The translations under genes were made by a program, and so were the position numbers. From positions 2,642,001 to 2,706,000 of the forward strand of contig NC_019903.1 in assembly GCF_000243135.2 (NCBI RefSeq): DNA of 64,000 nucleotides, given 5' to 3'. The notes below the pieces were generated by a model that was not told the DNA's origin, did no database searches, and was given only the letters and a program-made list of their open reading frames with translations. Within the stretch, counting starts at the first letter, position 1. Every line of letters starts with the position of its first letter. This DNA is from Desulfitobacterium dichloroeliminans LMG P-21439 (GTDB lineage Bacteria; Bacillota; Desulfitobacteriia; Desulfitobacteriales; Desulfitobacteriaceae). Below, one piece after another: positions 52,242-60,542 of this stretch.

Positions 52242-53642
52242 TTAGACTAACCCTAATCCATATACAATTTGAGCGACAGCAAAGCACACTATAAAAGCAA
52301 TTATGGTCGGGAGAAAAAAGCCCAGAGCGGTCCATTTTTTACTCCCTGTTTCTTTATACATGCTGATCAAAGTCGTGGCACAGGGCCAATGTAGGAGCGA
52401 GAAGAGCATGACGTTTAAAGCAGTAAGCCAGGTCCAGCCATGAGCAAGGAGCACTTCCTTCAGCTCCATCAAACTATTAAATTCGGTCAGCTGTCCGGTA
52501 GCCAAATAGCTCATGAGGAGAATCGGAATCACAATTTCGTTAGCAGGTATTCCTAAGATAAACGCCAACAGAATGAATCCATCCAAGCCGATGGCCTTGG
52601 CCAAGGGATCAAGAAAAGCCGCCATATGACCGATAATACTGGCATCACCTACAGTGATATTGGCCAGGATCCAGGTCACAGCCCCAGCCGGTGCGGCGAC
52701 GACGATGGCTCTGCGCAGGACGAAAAGAGTCCGATCTAGCATGGAACGATAAAGTACCGCTCGGATTTTCGGCCGCCGATAAGGAGGCAATTCCAAAACC
52801 AGTGAGGAGGGTTCCCCTTTCAAGAGGGTCATGGAGAGTGCCCAAGAAACAGCAAAGGTCATAAAAATGCCTACAAGCACAATTAAGACAACCGACCCCA
52901 CTGCCAAGATCGACTGAGATAAAGCAGCCATGCCCGTCACGAAAATCGTCGCAATAGCGATCAGGGTCGGAAAACGGCCATTACAGGGCACAAAATTATT
53001 GGTTAAGATAGCGAGCAATCGCTCCCTTGGTGAGTCGATGATCCGGGCAGATACGACCCCGGCAGCATTACAGCCGAAGCCCATACACATAGTTAGGCAT
53101 TGCTTGCCACAGGCCTTGGCCTTCTTAAACATATGATCCATGTTAAAAGCAACTCTAGGCAGATAGCCCAAATCCTCTAAAATAGTGAAAAGCGGAAAGA
53201 AAATTGCCATAGGGGGTAGCATCACCGCAACAACCCAAGCTAAGGTGCGATACGCACCCAGAACGATTACCCCATGGAGCCAGGCAGGGGCCCCCACAGC
53301 ATGAAACCCTTGACTAAGAACATCCTGAAAACCAAATAGCACCGTTGCAAGCAGCTGGGATGGGAGATTAGCACCCACAATCGTAATCCAAAAAATCAGA
53401 CCTAGCAAACCAAGCATAATCGGATAACCAAACGCCCTTGAAATAACAATCCGGTCAATGCGCGCTCGCCATTCACTTTCCTTCTTTCCTTCACGACAGA
53501 CCACTTGATTAGCCAACTTTTCCGAATAAGAAAATATATCGGTGACGACTCGATCCCCTAGAGAGTGTCCATAAGTATCCCGAATCCCTTCGCTATCCTT
53601 ATAGAGTTTTAAGAATGGATCTGCCGGATTGATACTGCTCAT
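52242..53642 (-). CDS. feoB: Ferrous iron transporter FeoB, membrane (gate) domain protein
   Basis: 466 residues corresponding to the C-terminal membrane part of FeoB: about nine membrane segments in two gate repeats, with the conserved cysteines in MCMGFGCNAAGV and HWPCATTLIS and the NFVPCNGRFPTL segment. The N-terminal 55 residues correspond to the linker region after the G domain. It overlaps the GTPase gene by four bases (ATGA), so the two halves are made in a coupled way. FeoB is thus split. It imports Fe2+. Confidence 0.92.
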   Translation of the reverse strand: MSSINPADPFLKLYKDSEGIRDTYGHSLGDRVVTDIFSYSEKLANQVVCREGKKESEWRARIDRIVISRAFGYPIMLGLLGLIFWITIVGANLPSQLLATVLFGFQDVLSQGFHAVGAPAWLHGVIVLGAYRTLAWVVAVMLPPMAIFFPLFTILEDLGYLPRVAFNMDHMFKKAKACGKQCLTMCMGFGCNAAGVVSARIIDSPRERLLAILTNNFVPCNGRFPTLIAIATIFVTGMAALSQSILAVGSVVLIVLVGIFMTFAVSWALSMTLLKGEPSSLVLELPPYRRPKIRAVLYRSMLDRTLFVLRRAIVVAAPAGAVTWILANITVGDASIIGHMAAFLDPLAKAIGLDGFILLAFILGIPANEIVIPILLMSYLATGQLTEFNSLMELKEVLLAHGWTWLTALNVMLFSLLHWPCATTLISMYKETGSKKWTALGFFLPTIIAFIVCFAVAQIVYGLGLV

Positions 53643-54388
53643 AATGCCATTCTTCCCTCCTCGTTTTTAGGCTGGCCCTCGCCTTCCCTATGCAAGGACA
53701 CAAAACGGCCAATCTCCTCGATAAATGCAGGATTGCTATCCAAGAGTCGCAAAGCCAGCCAGCGCGGGCTCAGAATGCTTCCCATTCCTACCTTCTCAAT
53801 CTTGGGCTGTAGCATCCGGATAGCCTTTTCCACATCCTCAGAGTAAACGATTTGCTTGGGCTGAGTCGCTTGTTTTTCTACAGCAATCTCATAGATGGAC
53901 CTTTGCAACTCCTGAAGTCCTTGATTGTGGCGAGCTGCAGTGGCTACTACCGGCACGCCAAGTTCCTGTTGCAGGGCAGCAATATCAATATGGATACCGC
54001 GCTTGCTGGCTTCATCCATGAGATTGACACACACGACAATACGAGGGGTAATCTCCATAATCTGCAAGGCTAGATTAAGATTGCGTTCCAGAGATGTGGC
54101 ATCTAAAACCACCACCGTGGCATCCGGTTGACCAAAGCAAATAAAATCTCTAGCGATTTCTTCTTCGACACTATGCGCAAGCAAGGAATAAGTACCCGGT
54201 AAATCCACCAGCATGAATTTTTGATGATGATAAGCGAAATACCCCTGGGCATTATTCACTGTTTTTCCCGGCCAGTTACCTGTGTGTTGGCGGAGCCCGG
54301 TTAGAGCATTGAATACGGTGCTTTTTCCCACATTTGGGTTTCCTGCCAGAGCAATGACCCATTGGTCTTCGGCAATTTTCAAATTCAT
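53639..54388 (-). CDS. feoB: Ferrous iron transporter FeoB, GTPase domain protein
   Basis: 249 residues: G1 GNPNVGKST, G2 region HTGNWPGKTV, G3 DLPGTYSL and G4 NLMDEA, followed by the helical GDI-like domain (about 170-240). It ends with its own stop, and the frames of the two halves are each intact, with a ribosome binding site for the second. ATG 54388 has GGAG 10 nt upstream. It lies between feoA and the membrane half. Confidence 0.92.
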   Translation of the reverse strand: MNLKIAEDQWVIALAGNPNVGKSTVFNALTGLRQHTGNWPGKTVNNAQGYFAYHHQKFMLVDLPGTYSLLAHSVEEEIARDFICFGQPDATVVVLDATSLERNLNLALQIMEITPRIVVCVNLMDEASKRGIHIDIAALQQELGVPVVATAARHNQGLQELQRSIYEIAVEKQATQPKQIVYSEDVEKAIRMLQPKIEKVGMGSILSPRWLALRLLDSNPAFIEEIGRFVSLHREGEGQPKNEEGRMAL

Positions 54389-54432
54389 ATCAGTCACTCT
54401 CCAAGGTATTCATATTCCGTAAAGAACAAGCT

Positions 54433-54681
54433 CTATACTAAAGTCGAATTCACTCGAATAGCTTGTGCATCTTCACTTCTTAGAGCAATTACTGTTCCAC
54501 GAACTAAGTAAGCAATGGGATCCCCCGCCGGTGCCGAGCCTAAACATTTAAGAGAGGTTCCGGGAACGATACCTAAATCAAGAAGTCTACGCCGAAATAA
54601 TCCGTTCAAGGCCAGATCAACAACATAAGCCTTTTCCCCTCGCTTAAGGGTCGATAAGGGAACAAGCGATTGTGAATCCAT
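54433..54681 (-). CDS. feoA: Ferrous iron transport protein FeoA
   Basis: 82 residues with an SH3-like beta-barrel (LSTLKRGEKAYVVDLALNGL, RRRLLDLGIVPGTSLKCLG, GTVIALRSEDAQAIRV). It interacts with FeoB. First gene of the feo operon. GGGAGAG precedes the ATG. Confidence 0.92.
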   Translation of the reverse strand: MDSQSLVPLSTLKRGEKAYVVDLALNGLFRRRLLDLGIVPGTSLKCLGSAPAGDPIAYLVRGTVIALRSEDAQAIRVNSTLV

Positions 54682-54753
54682 TCTATGACTCTCCCTTCAT
54701 TGTTAGACTAAGTTAACTTTTACACCGATTTCATTTTCAATGTGAACTATGTT

Positions 54754-54770
54754 TTTAATACTGTATTAAA
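54754..54770. promoter_or_regulatory. Candidate metal-regulator operator upstream of feoA
   Basis: TTTAATAC-T-GTATTAAA is a perfect 8-bp inverted repeat about 75 bp upstream of feoA. A second semi-palindrome, GTTAGACTAAGTTAAC, lies nearer the gene. Either could be the site of the neighbouring MntR-like protein. Confidence 0.4.
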
Positions 54771-54817
54771 TTTTAAAATGAAGTGTTACTACATATAAAA
54801 AAAATGCCCCCTACAAT

Positions 54818-54846
54818 ACAAAAAAGGTTTCAGAATTCTGAAACCT
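54818..54846 (-). terminator. Terminator of the MntR-like gene
   Basis: AGGTTTCAGAATTCTGAAACCT is a perfect palindrome followed on the minus strand by a T-run (TTTTTTG). It separates the regulator from feoA. Confidence 0.8.
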
Positions 54847-54871
54847 CATCAGGTATTTTAACAGGACAATT

Positions 54872-55309
54872 TCAAATATTAATTAGGTCCTTCGCTTCGT
54901 CCTTTACTTCTTTGAAGCAAAGAAAGTTATCATAACAGGTCGGGTTTTCTTTAAAGAAACCAACTAATTGGTGCAAGGCCTGGATTGTGGAATCGGAGAT
55001 ATAATGCTCGATGGCTTCTGTCTCAGCTGAGACATCGCATTGACTCTGAATGAGAAACAAAAACTCTTGCAGCATCTGGTTTCTCTCCACCAGATAGCTC
55101 CCCTTCTGACAGCCTTGGTCTGTTAAGAGGATTTCCTCATAGGGTCGATAATTGATATAGCCTTGATTATTGAGCTTTTGCAGAGCTTTAGACACCGAAG
55201 GAAGAGAAACACCGAGCTTTTTACTGATATCGGTAACTCGAACGACACCGCTCGCCAAGGAGAACCGATAAATTTCCTCTAAATAGTCCTCCAGACTTGG
55301 TGAAAGCAC
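54872..55309 (-). CDS. DtxR/MntR family metal-dependent repressor
   Basis: 145 residues. Winged helix (about 1-70: SPSLEDYLEEIYRF, VVRVTDISKKLGVSLPSVSK) and dimerisation domain. Compared with B. subtilis MntR the metal ligands Asp8, Glu11, Glu99, Glu102 and His103 are matched (LEDYLEEIY, ETEAIEH), but His77 is Asn (ERNQML). The missing ligand may change metal choice. GTG 55309 aligns with the MntR start and has GGGGG 8 nt upstream. It probably controls feoAB. Confidence 0.88.
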   Translation of the reverse strand: MLSPSLEDYLEEIYRFSLASGVVRVTDISKKLGVSLPSVSKALQKLNNQGYINYRPYEEILLTDQGCQKGSYLVERNQMLQEFLFLIQSQCDVSAETEAIEHYISDSTIQALHQLVGFFKENPTCYDNFLCFKEVKDEAKDLINI

Positions 55310-55396
55310 CCTTCTCACCCCCAAGACTATATAATCAATCTCTACTACTATATGCCTCGGCTGTTTTGCATTATACCTTGGGTTTATAGATTCTTC

Positions 55397-57190
55397 TTAT
55401 CGTTCTGCAGTCAGTCCAATCCCTTTTTCAGCCGGATTGTACTGATACCAGAAAATAATTCGCCCATCTTCCAGAACCCCGAGAATATGGATATCTGTAG
55501 CTGCGATTGAGACAATCTCCTGCTCGAGCCTGAGTGTCTGCAGATTAATCCGATTCAAGTAATGCCTGTCATTTGCTCTGCCACCGTCGGATCTTTTGCT
55601 CGTGGCAAATGCCGCATAATTCTGTCCGATATAACTTTGATCATCAAATCGGATGTAACCGGTGTCCCCCGGTTCGCTGAGCTCTATCTCCGATACTTGG
55701 CCCGAATGAAAATCTAGAAATGTAGTTATATATCCATCCGTATTCCGGTTTTTTTCCGCGCCTCTTTCATCATACCAATACTGATTAACGAACAGTAGAC
55801 CGGTATCATAACGGATACCTCCGGTAGCCAGTGATCCTTCGGTAATGATCTCATACTTTGTGTTTGTGCCTTTATCCAGATCACAGAGCGTAAAACCCGC
55901 AGTCCATTCATAAGCCGATAGCGTAGTGATAACTTTCTTGTCATCAGCGACAAATCTGGGAGAAAAGTGATAAGAAGGGGTAATAGGTGCACCACGGGAG
56001 GGCTCGGATACCTTAGGTGCAATGGTTTTCGCTAGGAGCTTTTCCTTTCCATCTTGAAGCGTGACAAGCTTGACACCTATTTCATCTGTGTAGACAATCT
56101 GGCACAAGTCGGAAGATATATCGTAACCGCCAAAAAAGACATCCGTCAAACCCATCTGATCATATTTCTGTTCCCTCACCATTTTTTCCGTGATAACGTT
56201 GGGCAAGGAGATTTCCGATTGCACCTCTAAGTCCCTGCTGTAGACCAGCACTTTATCTTTTGAGCGCACAATCAGTCTATTGTCTGTAAACCTCACATCT
56301 GTACTTTCAATCCTGCTGCTTAGAGACACGCTCTTCTCTATCCGCATCTCATTGGGATTCAAGAGCATCAACGCACCACTTTGGCTCTCATTATAAGGAG
56401 TATAGACAAGCAGCAGTTTTCCTTCAGCCTCTCCCACCATGGAAATCTCTTGCAAATCACCGCTAAAACCCTCAATTTCCCGAAATTCCTTCACATTCCC
56501 CGTCAAGGTTACCAAATGATTATCGATAAACTCTCTGCGGCCATCGACAAAATAAAAGCTACCGTCGGCACGCTCTTTCAAGCTAAACGTCTGCCTGCTG
56601 TCAACACGGCTGTCAGAATAATATTCTATTGCAACAGTAAGTGTCCCGTCATTGGTCTTCATCACTTTATCCAGCTTGGTACCCCAAGCATTCGCCGTGG
56701 TATGTCGAGGCTTGCATTTTTCTATATGGGGCGAGAAGACAAAGGCCTGTTTTTCAGGTTTATAGTAATCCGTTATTTTACTTACATCCAGAGCGGTTAG
56801 GTTAAAATAGCGCTCAGCATACTTCTGGGCATCGGCTAACGGAAAAAGAAGGGACAAATCCTCTTCACTCACTTTCTGGAGCTTATCTGTGCCGTTTTCT
56901 TCCTGATATTTCTGCCAACAAAACCGAGCTACGGCTGCCGGGTCGATCTCCTCCGCTGAATGAAACTCCCAAGTATTGCCGATAGTATAAATTGCATCAT
57001 AAATATATTCTTGCCAGAGACGCTCCAACTCAGGATCGGTAACTTCACTGCCTATCGGTAGATTATCTGTGGGCACAATTTGGCTACCGCTGTTTTCTGC
57101 AGTCTGTCGGGTGCAGCCTGCAGTGGTAGATACTATAACGAGAATTAGTCCGAGGCATAGCAATCTCTTAATATGCTTTTCCATATTCAT
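55397..57190 (-). CDS. Large lipoprotein of unknown function
   Basis: 597 residues. A lipoprotein signal (LILVIVSTTAGC, Cys near residue 26) leads to a secreted protein that I do not recognise. Residues 45-130 look helical; residues 200-590 have repeated blade-like strands (LLLVYTPYNESQSGALMLLN, FTDNRLIVRSKDKVLVYSRD, ILGVLEDGRIIFWYQYN), as in beta-propellers. AGGTAGGG precedes the ATG. It stands alone between the feo region and the accessory DNA. A sensor or ligand-binding role is speculation. Confidence 0.72.
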   Translation of the reverse strand: MNMEKHIKRLLCLGLILVIVSTTAGCTRQTAENSGSQIVPTDNLPIGSEVTDPELERLWQEYIYDAIYTIGNTWEFHSAEEIDPAAVARFCWQKYQEENGTDKLQKVSEEDLSLLFPLADAQKYAERYFNLTALDVSKITDYYKPEKQAFVFSPHIEKCKPRHTTANAWGTKLDKVMKTNDGTLTVAIEYYSDSRVDSRQTFSLKERADGSFYFVDGRREFIDNHLVTLTGNVKEFREIEGFSGDLQEISMVGEAEGKLLLVYTPYNESQSGALMLLNPNEMRIEKSVSLSSRIESTDVRFTDNRLIVRSKDKVLVYSRDLEVQSEISLPNVITEKMVREQKYDQMGLTDVFFGGYDISSDLCQIVYTDEIGVKLVTLQDGKEKLLAKTIAPKVSEPSRGAPITPSYHFSPRFVADDKKVITTLSAYEWTAGFTLCDLDKGTNTKYEIITEGSLATGGIRYDTGLLFVNQYWYDERGAEKNRNTDGYITTFLDFHSGQVSEIELSEPGDTGYIRFDDQSYIGQNYAAFATSKRSDGGRANDRHYLNRINLQTLRLEQEIVSIAATDIHILGVLEDGRIIFWYQYNPAEKGIGLTAER

Positions 57191-57670
57191 AATAGCCCTA
57201 CCTCACTTCACTCAATAAAAGGCATGTCAGTTGCGCCTTTTCCACTATTTACATCACATTATATCATACTGCCAAAGATTGTAAGCTACTCCGTTAACAA
57301 GGGGGTCTGGTAATTCCTGCCACACAAGGAATCATTGTGCTTCCTCTCTCCCCTTCCATTAGCTAACTGGAGAAGGACGTGTGTGTACGTCAAAATTAGC
57401 ACTGGTGCAAAATTTGAATATTCATAGGGGTCATTTTTCTGTAAAAATCAGGATAACAAAGAGGAAATAGGTAGAGCGCGGAGAATGTTTGAATGTTTGA
57501 TAGAAGTTATCTTTTCTAAGGAGCAATCCAAATCATAAATTTGCGTTCATTGACAAAAGGGTACTCTTTCACTTCTTTTCCCTATAGAAGGAAAGAAGGC
57601 ATTTGGGAAGAATGCAAAATCCTTTAGCTTCTATATGGAAAAACAATCAGATTCAGGACTGTTGATAGAG
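57191..57670. other. Non-coding stretch before the accessory region
   Basis: I see no gene, terminator or RNA in these 480 bases. The sequence is AT-rich and of low coding quality in all frames. Confidence 0.4.
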
Positions 57671-57753
57671 GTAGGATTACCGCAATGACATGCGGTAATC
57701 CTACTAACGATAACAAAAAAGCGCATTGATGTTGCGGTAAAGAGATGTTATAC
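57671..57753 (-). repeat. Partial attC-like repeat (copy A, inverted)
   Basis: On the minus strand CATGGTATGGCGTATAAC followed by TTTACCGCAAC matches the left arm of copy B (CATGGTACGGCGTATAAC then GTCCCGCAAC). A perfect 14-bp hairpin at 57671-57704 lies at its inner end. Only one arm is clearly related, so the copy is partial or rearranged. Confidence 0.45.
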
Positions 57754-58085
57754 GCCATACCATGCGTATAGGGTTGTTTAGGGCAATATTTTATGTATTC
57801 TTGCATTATTAGGGTGAGGTGAATGAATATTACGGTTCACGAGAGCCGCTATTCCGAAGGTAGTTGAGCCACCTCTCCAGAAAAATTGAGCCACCGTTCC
57901 GCTTACGGAGCCAATCATGCAATACGGCATAAAGACCCCAATATCCGCCCTAACGAAATGGTAGCAAAGTCCCGTACTTGGCGTAGCCAAGGGAGGGGAA
58001 GTCTTCCTGCTTCTTTGCTTCTCTAGGTTTGATGCGTGGAGAGTATATGTATACCCTCCACAACATCACAGTTTATGTTTTTTCG

Positions 58086-58829
58086 TTATTCAAGTATTCC
58101 TTTACGTTTGCGCATGGAATCATCTCCATCAATCATGATCGTATAGGAATCATGAACAATTCGGTCTAAAATTGCATCCGCCAAGGTGCCTTCGCCAATT
58201 TTGCCATGCCAGCCTGCGGGGGAAAATTGGGAGCTAAAAATGGTCGAACCTTTTTTATGCCTTCCTTCAATGATCTCTAGGAGATCCCTAGCTTCACTGT
58301 TGGCTAAAGGTACTAGTAACCATTCATCCAAAATGAGAAGACTCACCTTTTTGTACTGGTTCATGACCTTCTTGTAAATTCCTTCGCCCCGTGCAATGGC
58401 TAACTCATTTAATAAGTCTGGGAGCCGAATGTACTTTACAGTGTAGAAGTTGCGGCAGGCAGCTATTCCAAAAGCACAGCTTAGATAAGTCTTCCCGGCG
58501 CCAGAAGCTCCGAGAACAATAATATTGTGTTTGTCTTGAATGTATGAACATGTAGAAAGTCGGGTGATTTGTGCCTTGTCCAGTTTTCGATCGGCATGAT
58601 ACTCAATATTCTCTATGCAGGCTTCGGGCAAATTCAGTTCAGCTTTTCGAATCAATTTAGCGAGCTTATTGTTTTTACGCCTTGCCCATTCGATGTCGAC
58701 CATTATCCCAAACCGTTCTTCAAAAGATAACTCATTATAGGCCGGATCTTGTATTTGTTGGCGAAAAGATCCCACCATCGAGGATAACCGCATCTCATTG
58801 AGTTTACTAATGGTTGTTTCGTTTAGCAT
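58086..58829 (-). CDS. istB: IS21 helper ATPase IstB
   Basis: 247 residues, DnaC-like AAA+ ATPase: Walker A VLGASGAGKTYLSCA, Walker B VSLLILDEWLLVPL and the C-terminal SQFSPAGWHGKIGEGTLADA. It helps IstA choose the target. Start ATG overlaps the istA stop by one base. No frameshift or stop. Confidence 0.93.
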   Translation of the reverse strand: MLNETTISKLNEMRLSSMVGSFRQQIQDPAYNELSFEERFGIMVDIEWARRKNNKLAKLIRKAELNLPEACIENIEYHADRKLDKAQITRLSTCSYIQDKHNIIVLGASGAGKTYLSCAFGIAACRNFYTVKYIRLPDLLNELAIARGEGIYKKVMNQYKKVSLLILDEWLLVPLANSEARDLLEIIEGRHKKGSTIFSSQFSPAGWHGKIGEGTLADAILDRIVHDSYTIMIDGDDSMRKRKGILE

Positions 58830-60367
58830 TATGAGTTCCTCCTGTAATAGTCTGCGCCTCTGGTAAATCCAAAGGAGGAGGAATCTGGAACGTTAACCGG
58901 CTCTTCTCTAAGGATTTTGTCTTGTCCCGTCTGGAGGATGGTCTGGATGCTCTTAAAACTAGGATTTGGAGTGTAAGAAAGAGCTTTCTGGCAGGCTGCT
59001 TCTAAACGATTGATGGAATACTTGTCCGCCAGTTTGAGTAGGCCCATGCAGCTTTTGTAACCTTGTTGTTCAACTCGATAAGAAGCTAAGATTGCCTTCA
59101 CAACAACCTCAGTATGCTCACCAATACTTTTCGCCCAAGACACGAATCGCTCTGCGTTCCATGCTATATACTTTTGATGGTCCTCGGGCATATGTTCCGT
59201 GACTGTGTTGTATAGACCTTCACGTCCGCGTAATCTGGGATGGGAACAAATCCGATTCCCATTGAAGAAAACCTCCACGACATGGCTGGTAACACGAACA
59301 TCCACCTTGTGCTTGATGTATTCATAAGGAACGCTGTAGTACCTCTTATCTACCGCAACGTGATAGTTAAATTGCACTGTTGCGACCTTCCAAACCGCTA
59401 ATTCATAAGGAGTAGGTGGAAGGGGCAAGAGCATTGCTTTTTCTTCCTCCCGAAAGACACTCAACCGGCTCCCTGGCTTCTTTTGAAAGGGCTTTCGGTT
59501 AAATTCCTCAAGTTTGCCCTGAATCGCTTCATTGAGCTCTCCTAAGGAAAAGAACTGTTGTCTTCTTAGTGCAGCTAGAATCCATGTTGAGATAACTCCT
59601 ACAGCGCCTTCAACACTGGGTTTGTCTTTCGGCTTTCTTACTCGTGCAGGTATAACCGCTGTGCCATAGTGCTCAGCTAATTCATGATAAGTTTTGTTGA
59701 TCACCGGGGTATACCAGGACACCCGATCTACGCCTGTTTTAAGGTTGTCTGGCACTAATATTCGCGTGACACCGCCAAAGTACTTGAAAGCATTAACATG
59801 GGCTGCAATCCAAGATTCTTGATTCTGTGATAGAAAGGCTTCTACATAGGCATATTGACTGCATGAGAGAACAGCTACAAAAACATAGGCCGTGATGATT
59901 TCGCCTGTATCGCTATCGATGATTCCAGCTGTTTGACCAGCCCAGTCGACTTCCATTTGCTCACCAGGCTTGTGGCTAATATGCATGGTTGCTTTGGTTT
60001 TCGTGACATACTGCTGATAGTAGTAACAGAATTGGGAATACATGAGTGGGATCTCATTACTTAACCGGCAAGATTCACAGTATTCATTCCAGAGCAGGCT
60101 AAGTGTTACTCCGCTTTTAGCCATCTCCTTATGAAGGTATTCGCAGTCCGGACGCTTGCGGGTTGATGGTAATGACGATTCGGGGAAGAGAAGTTTTTGT
60201 AGTTCACCGTTGGTCATATCTGGGGTCAGTGGCCATTTTAAATTAAGCTCTACTGCCCGATTTACCACCTTTGCGACGGTGTTTCGTGAGCATTCGCAGC
60301 TTACCGCAATGCTCCGTTGGCTGATTCCTTGGCTGATGAGCCGTAGAATCTCTCTGTAATTGGTCAT
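58829..60367 (-). CDS. istA: IS21 transposase IstA
   Basis: 512 residues. N-terminal helix-turn-helix (ILRLISQGISQRSIAVSCEC), DDE core with first Asp in MEVDWAGQTAG, second in ILVPDNLKTG and Glu in KPSVEGAVG, then a C-terminal beta-barrel region. ATG 60367 follows GGGAGG; a longer frame runs to 60397. It appears functional. Confidence 0.92.
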   Translation of the reverse strand: MTNYREILRLISQGISQRSIAVSCECSRNTVAKVVNRAVELNLKWPLTPDMTNGELQKLLFPESSLPSTRKRPDCEYLHKEMAKSGVTLSLLWNEYCESCRLSNEIPLMYSQFCYYYQQYVTKTKATMHISHKPGEQMEVDWAGQTAGIIDSDTGEIITAYVFVAVLSCSQYAYVEAFLSQNQESWIAAHVNAFKYFGGVTRILVPDNLKTGVDRVSWYTPVINKTYHELAEHYGTAVIPARVRKPKDKPSVEGAVGVISTWILAALRRQQFFSLGELNEAIQGKLEEFNRKPFQKKPGSRLSVFREEEKAMLLPLPPTPYELAVWKVATVQFNYHVAVDKRYYSVPYEYIKHKVDVRVTSHVVEVFFNGNRICSHPRLRGREGLYNTVTEHMPEDHQKYIAWNAERFVSWAKSIGEHTEVVVKAILASYRVEQQGYKSCMGLLKLADKYSINRLEAACQKALSYTPNPSFKSIQTILQTGQDKILREEPVNVPDSSSFGFTRGADYYRRNS

Positions 60368-60542
60368 CCATAGACCTCCCATTGAATGTATTAACACTCC
60401 TCTCTTGAGTGTTTGCTACATTCTACCAAGAAGTCTAACCAAGTGGCTCACCATCCGGAGGAGTGGCTCAAAAATTCCAGAGACCTGGCTCTCATATTCC
60501 GGAACAGTGGCTCATTTTAGCCCGGATTATTCAGGTGAAGAA

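Larger units (their letters stand above)
57865..60514 (-). mobile_element. IS21-family insertion sequence
   Basis: About 2650 bp bounded by TGAGCCAC at 57865 and GTGGCTCA ending at 60514, with the internal repeated copies usual for this family (left at 57887; right at 60443, 60463 and near 60484). It encodes intact IstA and IstB. The flanks ggtagt and ttttag show no clear target duplication, so the ends may have recombined after insertion. Confidence 0.85.

Noticed and set aside
53630-53650. Frameshift inside a single feoB
   Set aside because: Both halves have intact ends, an ATGA overlap and a ribosome binding site for the second, which is a designed junction.
57191-57864. Prophage or tRNA integration site
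   Set aside because: No tRNA, phage structural genes or direct repeats are seen.
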